10,653 bases of DNA from CBDUSL01 sp965370265 (GTDB lineage: Bacteria; Patescibacteriota; Patescibacteriia; JAXHNJ01): assembly GCA_965370265.1 (NCBI GenBank), contig CBDUSL010000025.1, forward strand, positions 1-10,653. The letters are read 5' to 3'. Position numbers and translations under genes: made by a program. This document shows positions 1-5,133 of this stretch, one piece after another. The stretch's first letter is position 1; every line of letters starts with the position of its first letter. The notes beneath the pieces were generated by a model. It was not told the DNA's origin, ran no database searches, and worked only from the letters and a program-made list of their open reading frames with translations.

Positions 1-48
1 CGCCTCCGTTCGGCCTGAGCTCACGGTCGAAGACTGGCGTGGTTTTTT
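1..48 (+). terminator. Right-hand part of a terminator from an upstream gene
   Basis: The window opens with CGCC (1-4), which can pair with GGCG at 36-39. GTGG and a run of six T (43-48) follow, a normal end for an intrinsic terminator. The rest of the left arm would lie before base 1. The long loop carries TCGGCCTGAGCT (10-21) and GGTCGAAG (25-32), which resemble repeat-like elements elsewhere in the window. Only half of the hairpin is visible, so the call is tentative. Confidence 0.4.
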
Positions 49-64
49 GATATTAACTAATAAC

Positions 65-93
65 TTGACATAAATATTGAGGTAATTTATAAT
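65..93 (+). promoter_or_regulatory. Consensus sigma-70 promoter of the marR-ABC operon
   Basis: A perfect -35 TTGACA (65-70) and a perfect -10 TATAAT (88-93) are separated by exactly 17 bp. Transcription should start near 100, giving a leader of about 30 nt before the ATG at 131. Such a strong promoter suits a gene that is switched off by a repressor. Confidence 0.9.
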
Positions 94-95
94 AG

Positions 96-108
96 TTAGG
101 TTACCTAA
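96..108. promoter_or_regulatory. Palindromic operator, probable MarR binding site
   Basis: TTAGGT-T-ACCTAA is a perfect 6-bp inverted repeat around one base. It starts 3 bp after the -10 box and covers the predicted +1. MarR proteins bind such short palindromes as dimers and often repress their own operon. Binding here would block RNA polymerase. The link to the adjacent MarR gene is inferred from position. Confidence 0.72.
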
Positions 109-130
109 TTAATTTTATAAACGCACTGAT

Positions 131-565
131 ATGGTAAATAAGAACAGCTTATCAAAAGAATTATTTAATACCTTGCCCCTTGTATTTAGAGAAATTAAAA
201 AATCATTTCTATCTCAAAATATCCCACTTGCTCCTAATCAAATAAAGATTTTACACCTAATCCATTGCCATTCGATTACGGCTAATGAGTTAGCTAAACA
301 TTTTAATGTCACCCCACCAACAATGTCCGAGTGTATTGATGGTTTATTAGAAAAAAAATTGCTAAAAAAAGTTAAGTCTGAAAAAGATCGCCGGGTATCT
401 AAAATTACCTTAACTGATTATGGTCAAAAAGAAATGATAAAGGCACGCAAAAAAATAATGCTAGCATTAGACAAAAAACTAAACATTTTAACAACAAAAG
501 AAAAAAAGATATTATTTGAAGCTATAAATATATTGCAAAAAACTTTTTCAACTAATAAAAATTAA
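131..565 (+). CDS. MarR-family transcriptional repressor
   Basis: This 144-residue protein has the usual length and layout of MarR regulators. An N-terminal dimerisation helix leads into a winged helix-turn-helix: ANELAKHFNV (51-60), the likely recognition helix after TPPTMSECIDGLLEKK (61-76), and a wing containing the family-typical KDRR (85-88) before VSKITLTDYG. C-terminal helices (about 101-140) complete the dimer interface. The family senses small ligands such as phenolics, drugs or oxidants and releases DNA on binding. It is the first gene of a three-gene operon, 4 nt from the ABC ATPase gene, behind a promoter with a palindrome over +1, so it probably controls itself and the exporter. 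The ATG at 131 has no Shine-Dalgarno motif; the start is supported by the promoter and the family's length. The ligand is unknown. Confidence 0.92.
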   Translation: MVNKNSLSKELFNTLPLVFREIKKSFLSQNIPLAPNQIKILHLIHCHSITANELAKHFNVTPPTMSECIDGLLEKKLLKKVKSEKDRRVSKITLTDYGQKEMIKARKKIMLALDKKLNILTTKEKKILFEAINILQKTFSTNKN

Positions 566-569
566 TAAT

Positions 570-1502
570 ATGATTAAAGCGAAAAACGTAGTAAAAAATT
601 TCAAAAATGTTGAAGCCCTAAAAGGTGTAGACCTAATGGTTCCCAAAGGATCTATTAAGGCTTTACTGGGTCCAAATGGCGCCGGTAAAACTACTCTTAT
701 TAACATTATGGCCACTCTTTCGTCACCAACATCTGGCTCTGTAATGATTGATGGTATTGATGTTTTAAAAAACGCCGACGAAATTAGAAAAAAAATTGGG
801 CTCAGCGGTCAATTTGCCGCTATTGATGAAGATCTAACCGGTTATGAAAATCTATATATGTTTGGTCGTCTTTATCATTTGAGTGATAAAGAGGCTTCAG
901 ACCGAGCCAATGAGCTCTTAGTGGAATTTGAGTTAGATGAAGCTGCTCATCGGCCAGCAGAAAATTACTCTGGTGGCATGCATCGACGTCTAGATTTAGC
1001 CGCCAGCTTGATTGCCAAACCACCTGTTCTATTCTTAGATGAACCAACCACCGGATTGGACCCTGCCAGTCGAAATAAACTTTGGGAAGTAATCAAAAAA
1101 CTTGCTGCCCAAGGTACTACTATTTTACTAACCACTCAATATTTAGAAGAAGCTGATTATTTAGCCGATTCTATCGTGGTTATTAATAAAGGAAAAATAA
1201 TAGCCGAGGGAACATCTGATGAATTAAAATCTCAATCGGGTGGTAATGTGCTCGAATTAATCATTACTAACAAAGATAATGTTTCTCAAGCGATGGCGAT
1301 ATTAAAAGAAATTAATTCTCAACAGATTATTTTTGATGAAGACGAATTAAAATTTAAGGTGCCCACTGATGGAAATGCAAAAGTATTGACAGACGTTGTT
1401 AGAAAAATGGATAACGTTAATATCGAAATATCAGACATCCAATTACATCGTCCTACTTTAGATGATGTCTTTATGGCTTTAGTGGGGGAAAAAACTAATT
1501 AA
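570..1502 (+). CDS. DrrA-type ABC exporter ATPase
   Basis: This is the nucleotide-binding subunit of an ABC-2 type exporter, acting at the inner face of the membrane to power efflux by the next gene's permease. All motifs are visible: Walker A GPNGAGKTT (34-42), Q-loop Q81, signature YSGGM (133-137), Walker B VLFLDEPT (153-160) and D-loop TGLDP (161-165). The H-loop has Gln instead of His (TTQYLEE, Q190), as is common in the daunorubicin-resistance DrrA group. The C-terminal extension ends with RPTLDDVFMALVG (294-306), also typical of DrrA proteins. At 310 residues it has the normal full length. It lies between a MarR repressor and a DrrB-type permease with gaps of 4 and 5 nt, so one mRNA is expected. 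The substrate cannot be read from the sequence; a drug or other toxic hydrophobic compound is the usual case. Confidence 0.94.
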   Translation: MIKAKNVVKNFKNVEALKGVDLMVPKGSIKALLGPNGAGKTTLINIMATLSSPTSGSVMIDGIDVLKNADEIRKKIGLSGQFAAIDEDLTGYENLYMFGRLYHLSDKEASDRANELLVEFELDEAAHRPAENYSGGMHRRLDLAASLIAKPPVLFLDEPTTGLDPASRNKLWEVIKKLAAQGTTILLTTQYLEEADYLADSIVVINKGKIIAEGTSDELKSQSGGNVLELIITNKDNVSQAMAILKEINSQQIIFDEDELKFKVPTDGNAKVLTDVVRKMDNVNIEISDIQLHRPTLDDVFMALVGEKTN

Positions 1503-1507
1503 AAAAT

Positions 1508-2272
1508 ATGAATATAAATAACTTTTTATCGGACACCTGGCAAATTACTAAAAGAAACCTTATCCACTATAAACGATCTCCTCGTTTAATCTTCTTCTCT
1601 GCTATTCAGCCTATTATTTTTGTTCTGCTTTTTGCTTATGTATTTGGCGGAGCGATTGATGTCCCAGGCAACTCATATATCAATTTTCTTATCCCGGCTA
1701 TTATTATTCAAACAGTACTTTTTGGCGCAGTAAATACTGCTGTTGGTTTAGCCGAAGATATGACCAAAGGAATAATAGATCGTTTTCGAACTCTTCCCAT
1801 GAGCCGATCTGCAGTAATCGCCGGTAGAACGATGGCTGATTCTTTACGTAATATTTTTACTGTTCTTATTATGATTGGTGTTGGGTATGCCATTGGCTTT
1901 CGTATTGAACAATCCCTACCAGAAGCACTCGGCGCGATAGCTCTAGCTGTACTATTTGGCTTTGCTATTATGTGGATTATGATTATTGTTGGTTTATCAG
2001 TAAAAAAAAGTGAAACCGCCCAAATGGCCGGTATGGTTTTTGTATTTCCCCTTACTTTTGCCAGCTCAGCCTTCGTGCCAACCGCGTCAATGCCAGATGG
2101 CCTGCAATGGTTTGCCGAACATAGCCCGGTCACTTACGCCATTGATACATTGCGTGGCTTGATGATCACTGGAAATTATAATGATACAATTTGGTATATG
2201 GTGGTCTGGATTGTAGCAATTTCGATCATTGCTTTTCCTCTAGCGGTTCGGAAATATAAAAAAATTAATTAA
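1508..2272 (+). CDS. DrrB-type ABC-2 exporter permease
   Basis: This 254-residue membrane protein is the partner of the preceding DrrA-type ATPase. Six hydrophobic segments can be seen at about 27-47, 58-80, 111-131, 140-162, 170-190 and 227-246, the standard ABC-2 permease topology. Family features include the cytosolic loop MTKGIIDRFRTLPMSRSA (85-102) between helices 2 and 3, and the SSAFVPTASMPDGLQWFAEH stretch (186-205) followed by NP-like SPVTYAIDTLR. The ATG lies 5 nt after the ATPase stop and lacks a Shine-Dalgarno motif, so translation may be coupled. Two such subunits plus two ATPases should form the exporter. It is the last gene of the operon; no clear T-rich terminator follows on this strand. 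Confidence 0.93.
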   Translation: MNINNFLSDTWQITKRNLIHYKRSPRLIFFSAIQPIIFVLLFAYVFGGAIDVPGNSYINFLIPAIIIQTVLFGAVNTAVGLAEDMTKGIIDRFRTLPMSRSAVIAGRTMADSLRNIFTVLIMIGVGYAIGFRIEQSLPEALGAIALAVLFGFAIMWIMIIVGLSVKKSETAQMAGMVFVFPLTFASSAFVPTASMPDGLQWFAEHSPVTYAIDTLRGLMITGNYNDTIWYMVVWIVAISIIAFPLAVRKYKKIN

Positions 2273-2278
2273 AACAAG

Positions 2279-2340
2279 CGCACCCCGTCTGCGGACGAGG
2301 GCAAGCTCTTGGGACCTCATCAAGCTCAGCTCGACACATC
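2279..2340. repeat. GC-rich intergenic block with degenerate repeat
   Basis: This stretch between convergent genes is much richer in G and C than its surroundings. It contains a small hairpin (CCCCGTC/GACGAGGG, 2283-2301, one bulged A, TGCG loop) and a segment at 2315-2338 that matches 3281-3304 at 17 of 24 positions, most differences being transitions. TCGAGCTGAGCT on the minus strand (2323-2334) also resembles TCGGCCTGAGCT at 10-21. It has no open frame of note. It may belong to a dispersed intergenic repeat family, but three weak copies are thin support. Confidence 0.4.
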
Positions 2341-2352
2341 AAATTAGTTAAA

Positions 2353-2380
2353 TCCCCTTAGAAATTTATTTCTAAGGGGA
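2353..2380 (-). terminator. Perfect 12-bp hairpin, probable terminator
   Basis: Bases 2353-2364 pair perfectly with 2369-2380 around a TTTA loop. On the minus strand the hairpin is followed by TTTAACTAATTT, a weak U-tract, so it best serves the surface-protein gene that ends at 2412. On the plus strand only AAATATT follows, so termination of the exporter operon here would be poor or depend on the hairpin alone. Confidence 0.65.
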
Positions 2381-2411
2381 AAATATTAAATAATTTATTT
2401 TTTGCTATCTA

Positions 2412-3221
2412 TTATTTTGCAATCAAGCTTATTTCGTGGACCGTACCTTGACGACTTGGCCATCCAGATCCCTCTACTGCTACGTAGTGAATTGTTACGG
2501 GTTTAGGATTAAGGGTCATTAAGTCAAAATCAAAAGTATATTTTTCGTCAGTTGAAACTTTTATTCCATTAGTAGTGCCTGAGCCTTCATCTGGGTCGAG
2601 AGTATAAAGTCCCCGCCAAAAAACATGAGTTGGGACTGTTGGGTCTATACCTAAGCCATTATGTTTTATTCCCTCAGTGTCAGTATAGCCAACAGCTACT
2701 GATACTGGTGCTTCACGTCCATCCCAGCCTGTACCAGTGAGCTTTTGATCTTGGACAGAAGCAATTAAGTGTAGGTTTAGTTCAGAGTAATCTGATACAT
2801 CGGTTTCTACATCAGTCATAATTCCTAATCGGGAATTTTCTACACCAGAGGTAAAAGTTACTCCTTCGGTGCCATAAGTTATTTCATCGATATTTTCTGA
2901 TGAATTAAACCATACTTCTGCATACCAATCGGTAGATGCTTCAGTAAAAGTAATTAGAGGAATTAACTCGTTAGAATTATTTGTTTCAGTGTCATTATCT
3001 GTAGCATTATCTAATGCGCTATTAGTTGCTTCATTGCTATTTTCTATATCGGTATCAGACATATCGTCGGTTGTTGACTCATTGGCGATAGTATTGACGG
3101 TAGAATTATCAGAATCGTTGTTACTAAAAACAAAGTAAAGAATAGTAGCAATAATTAGAATTAAAATTATTACAATAATTAGAATTAATGAATTGTTCTT
3201 TTTTTTCTTTTCTTCTTCCAT
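2412..3221 (-). CDS. Single-pass surface protein with beta-sandwich-like ectodomain
   Basis: Function not recognised. The 269-residue protein has a short basic cytosolic tail (KKKK, 5-8), a transmembrane segment (about 11-33), a low-complexity linker of Asn, Ser, Thr, Asp and Glu (34-84), then an all-beta-looking domain (about 88-269). That domain has alternating hydrophobic and polar residues and the blocks LTGTGWDGREAPVSVAVGYTD (starting at 161), HVFWRGLY (199-206), FDLMTLNPKPVTIHYVAVEG (232-251) and GSGWPSRQGTVHEISLI (251-267). From memory, this pattern of a GG/TG turn, E-x-P, aromatic WxxG and a closing ASGW/GSGW strand recalls C-terminal domains of FecR-like surface proteins in CPR and Chloroflexi; I could not check this. 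It has no cysteines. Topology is N-in, ectodomain outside. It has its own promoter and lies downstream of another surface-protein gene on the same strand. Confidence 0.85.
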   Translation of the reverse strand: MEEEKKKKNNSLILIIVIILILIIATILYFVFSNNDSDNSTVNTIANESTTDDMSDTDIENSNEATNSALDNATDNDTETNNSNELIPLITFTEASTDWYAEVWFNSSENIDEITYGTEGVTFTSGVENSRLGIMTDVETDVSDYSELNLHLIASVQDQKLTGTGWDGREAPVSVAVGYTDTEGIKHNGLGIDPTVPTHVFWRGLYTLDPDEGSGTTNGIKVSTDEKYTFDFDLMTLNPKPVTIHYVAVEGSGWPSRQGTVHEISLIAK

Positions 3222-3249
3222 TTATTTATTATTAATTATTAATGAATTA

Positions 3250-3277
3250 AGTATATCATATACCTAGAATCTCTCAA
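3250..3277 (-). promoter_or_regulatory. Promoter of the gene at 2412-3221
   Basis: On the minus strand, TTGAGA (3272-3277) and TATACT (3250-3255) are spaced by 16 bp, and TGA directly precedes the -10, giving an extended -10. Transcription would start near 3243, leaving a leader of about 22 nt with no Shine-Dalgarno motif. GTATAT-C-ATATAC (3251-3263) forms a perfect inverted repeat over the -10, a possible operator. The spacer shares GGTATATG with the promoter at 4442-4470. Confidence 0.72.
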
Positions 3278-3316
3278 CACTCCCATCGAGCTAAACTCAA
3301 CCCACTAAGGATATTG

Positions 3317-3325
3317 AGGTTACCT
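3317..3325. promoter_or_regulatory. Possible second MarR-type operator core
   Basis: AGGTTACCT is identical to the central nine bases of the palindrome at 96-108 (98-106). The flanks read TTG and TGAA, so the outer arms are imperfect. It overlaps the stop codon of the gene above and lies about 40 bp upstream of the -35 box of the surface-protein promoter. A chance match of nine bases is possible. Confidence 0.3.
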
Positions 3326-4435
3326 TGAATATGTTTTTATATTGGAATCCGGGAAATTAACCGGACAATTTCCGTTTCCACTGGCCAGCTGAATAGTTTC
3401 TTCACTCACTAAATTTAAAAATGCCCAAGTATTTGTGTTGTTGTCAAAATAACAGACAGAACTCCCAACCTTAACATCTTTTGGCATAACTTCTGTCCGG
3501 TAATCATCCACGCGCGTTATTGTATCTTCCACATTATTTTTGACAATTGTGTATACATTACCGCCTTCCTCGCCAATTGTTATAAACTCACCGGTCATCA
3601 TCGTATCGTTTTCTCCCAAAAACCAACCGCCGGAAATTGTTCCGGCAATATCGTATGAAGGGTTGCCGCAGCTTTCTGCTTTTACAAATCCAGTGTTATA
3701 GTATGTCCCAATTTTTTCATAATACTCACTTTTCAAATCATCTGTATACAAATCGTACGGACATACAGCATGTAACGCTTGATCCCAATCCCATCGCTGG
3801 GGGTTAACATGAAAAACTTCAGTATTTTTATCTATTACTAAAAAGTCAAAGGTTTTGGCCTGCTCTGTTCCATCGGTGTACCCCAGAAGCGTCCCCGCCT
3901 TAACCTCAACCGAAAGATTATTACTACTACCAGTTGCTCCTGCTGGTTCTGGTTCAGTCGGTGCATATTGTTTCAATTCATCCGAGATTGTGTCTAAGTG
4001 ATCCAACATAAAAGTTACCCCACAGCCAGTATCAAAATTAAAGCCATATTCTGGATGAGGCGCTTCTGGACCACGATAGGCATAGGCAATAAATGTCAGA
4101 GTAGCGTCCATGGGGGCGTATACGGGAACAGTTTCTCCTTCTTTAATATCCAAGTAACTTCGGCCGGGAGAAGCACCGGTAATAGAACCAATTGGTTGAA
4201 TAGCGTTGATTTTTGAAAGGTCCGTGAACCGATGAGTAAAAACAACATCACAGTCTTCTGGCACAGGCATGCTATTAGTAATATTAGAGTTATTAGTGTC
4301 ATTTTGAGAAATCGTCAAAGAATCATTTTCACCATTCGTTATAGTATTCTTACTAAAATAATTTCCAATTACCGCCAACAGCAAAAAAACACACATGCCA
4401 ACCACTATTCCAATTATTAATTTTTTATTTTTCAT
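3320..4435 (-). CDS. Membrane-anchored protein with degenerate M23/LytM-like domain
   Basis: This 371-residue protein has an N-terminal transmembrane anchor (about 5-27), an Asn/Ser/Thr-rich linker (30-56) and a large ectodomain with six cysteines (62, 138, 225, 256, 328, 357). Residues about 66-202 follow the order of peptidase M23 motifs: a G-R-S-Y-L-D element (91-96) where the family has HxGxD, VPVYAPMDATLTFI (103-116) for the 'vyA..dG.V' strand, DHLDTI (145-150) for the 'HLs' site, VKAGTLLGYTDGT (178-190) for 'V..G..iG..G.TG', and TFDFLV (195-200) where active enzymes have HLHFEV. The first zinc His is Arg92 and both histidines of HxH are lost, while Asp96 and His146 remain. It is therefore probably a non-catalytic binding or structural protein. 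The region after 205 (WDWDQALHAVCPYDLY and two beta-rich blocks) is not recognised. The fold assignment rests on motif order only. Confidence 0.85.
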   Translation of the reverse strand: MKNKKLIIGIVVGMCVFLLLAVIGNYFSKNTITNGENDSLTISQNDTNNSNITNSMPVPEDCDVVFTHRFTDLSKINAIQPIGSITGASPGRSYLDIKEGETVPVYAPMDATLTFIAYAYRGPEAPHPEYGFNFDTGCGVTFMLDHLDTISDELKQYAPTEPEPAGATGSSNNLSVEVKAGTLLGYTDGTEQAKTFDFLVIDKNTEVFHVNPQRWDWDQALHAVCPYDLYTDDLKSEYYEKIGTYYNTGFVKAESCGNPSYDIAGTISGGWFLGENDTMMTGEFITIGEEGGNVYTIVKNNVEDTITRVDDYRTEVMPKDVKVGSSVCYFDNNTNTWAFLNLVSEETIQLASGNGNCPVNFPDSNIKTYSR

Positions 4436-4441
4436 ATATGT

Positions 4442-4470
4442 ATTCTACCATATACCCAAGATCTTGAAAA
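4442..4470 (-). promoter_or_regulatory. Extended -10 promoter giving a leaderless start
   Basis: On the minus strand TAGAAT (4442-4447) is preceded by TGG, an extended -10, with TTTTCA (4465-4470) 17 bp upstream as a weak -35. Only six bases separate TAGAAT from the ATG at 4435, so the usual +1 falls on the start codon itself. A perfect palindrome CAAGATCTTG (4457-4466) sits in the spacer and touches the -35; it could be an operator. Confidence 0.68.
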
Positions 4471-4543
4471 AACCTCAAATAAATTAGCGAAAATAACCGC
4501 TCTCTCCTACCTCACAAGATAAATCCCCAAAAGGGCAGTTTTG

Positions 4544-4552
4544 TGATATTAT
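4544..4552 (+). promoter_or_regulatory. Extended -10 TGATATTAT giving a leaderless GTG
   Basis: TATTAT at 4547-4552 is preceded by TGA at 4544-4546. Six bases later comes the GTG start at 4559, exactly where transcription should begin. There is no convincing -35 box, which extended -10 promoters can do without. The same nine bases precede the gene at 6596. Confidence 0.62.
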
Positions 4553-4558
4553 AAATAT

Positions 4559-4840
4559 GTGAAAAATACATTTATATTTTTACTAATTTTTATCTTACTA
4601 GTAGTAGTTGGATGTACTTCCACTGTAAAAAATTCCAACTCTCATACAAATACTGAATTAATAATTGAAGAAAAAGAGTGTGAAATTAATTCAGATTGCG
4701 TTGTTTTTGGAGAAACTGGAGATTGTAATTGTGGTTGTTATAATAAAGAATCCTTGCCTCAAGGGACTGGTGGTGAATGTTTTTGTGCTGCCCCCAATTC
4801 TTGTCAATGTATTAATGGAAAATGTGAAGGGGTTTTTTGA
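4559..4840 (+). CDS. Small Cys-rich lipoprotein
   Basis: This 93-residue protein begins with a classic lipoprotein signal: a Lys near the N-terminus, a hydrophobic stretch (4-17) and the lipobox VVGC ending at Cys19. A short polar linker (20-39) leads to a domain with ten cysteines (41, 47, 56, 58, 60, 74, 76, 82, 84, 89) in the pattern C-x5-C-x8-CNCGC-x13-CFC-x5-CQC-x4-C, enough for five disulfides or a metal cluster. The protein should sit lipid-anchored on the outer face of the membrane. Its function is unknown; small secreted proteins of this Cys pattern are, as I recall, common in CPR genomes. The start is GTG: the ATG two bases upstream meets TGA at once, and an in-frame TGA lies at 4544. 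The start coincides with the predicted transcription start. Confidence 0.82.
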   Translation: MKNTFIFLLIFILLVVVGCTSTVKNSNSHTNTELIIEEKECEINSDCVVFGETGDCNCGCYNKESLPQGTGGECFCAAPNSCQCINGKCEGVF

Positions 4841-4918
4841 TACACTGAAGATAATGTTATTAAAAAACTTTCGCCATTGATTTTATTCCTACAATCAGTT
4901 AAAATAGCTTGTAATTAA

Positions 4919-4924
4919 TATAAA
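4919..4924 (+). promoter_or_regulatory. Putative -10 box of the small basic protein gene
   Basis: TATAAA lies ten bases before the ATG at 4935, so the leader would be only about four bases. No good -35 is visible and there is no TG extension, so this is a weaker call than the other promoters. Nothing else is seen in the 94-bp gap after 4840. Confidence 0.4.
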
Positions 4925-4934
4925 TAATACTCAT

Positions 4935-5054
4935 ATGGCAAAAAGACAACACGCCGTGGGCCGACGCCAAAAATCGCATTCCCACAAAACGAAAAAAAGA
5001 CTGGAAATAAAAAGACTTATGCTTGAGGCCAAAGCCAAAAAAAAGCGTAAGTAA
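4935..5054 (+). CDS. 39-residue highly basic protein, unrecognised
   Basis: An ATG-to-TAA frame encodes 39 residues beginning MAKRQHAVGRRQKSHSHKTK and ending LEAKAKKKRK. About half of the residues are Lys, Arg or His, with almost no acids. The middle and end (KKRLEIKRLMLEAKAKKK) could form an amphipathic helix. The composition suggests RNA or DNA binding, for example a small ribosome-associated or nucleoid protein. It does not match the short ribosomal proteins bL32, bL34, bL35 or bL36 as I know them. A putative -10 box lies just upstream and a strong terminator begins 15 bp after the stop, so the gene is framed as an independent transcription unit, which supports it being real. The family is unknown to me. 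Confidence 0.7.
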   Translation: MAKRQHAVGRRQKSHSHKTKKRLEIKRLMLEAKAKKKRK

Positions 5055-5068
5055 AATTAGTAAGTTTC

Positions 5069-5107
5069 AAAAAATCATCCTTCGACTCTTGTTTGGGATG
5101 GTTTTTT
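5069..5107. terminator. Bidirectional terminator between convergent genes
   Basis: AAAAAATCATCC (5069-5080) pairs with GGATGGTTTTTT (5096-5107) over 12 bp with one T-G wobble, enclosing a 15-base loop. The six T form the U-tract for the basic-protein gene. The six A give a U-tract on the other strand for the helicase gene ending at 5134. The stem-loop junction CCTTCGACTC (5079-5088) is repeat-like. Confidence 0.85.
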
Positions 5108-5133
5108 AATATTATTTATCTGCCCGGACAAAA

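Noticed and set aside
1708..2133. 141-codon open frame on the minus strand inside the DrrB gene
   Set aside because: It is a shadow of a well-supported membrane protein gene. Its product shows no domain and there is no promoter for it.
2412..4435. The two minus-strand surface genes as one operon only
   Set aside because: A 98-bp gap with a good extended -10 promoter before the second gene argues for separate starts, though read-through cannot be excluded.
4838..4918. Read-through of TGA as glycine (Gracilibacteria code) to extend the lipoprotein
   Set aside because: No gene in the window has an internal TGA, and two genes end cleanly in TGA, so the standard bacterial code fits.
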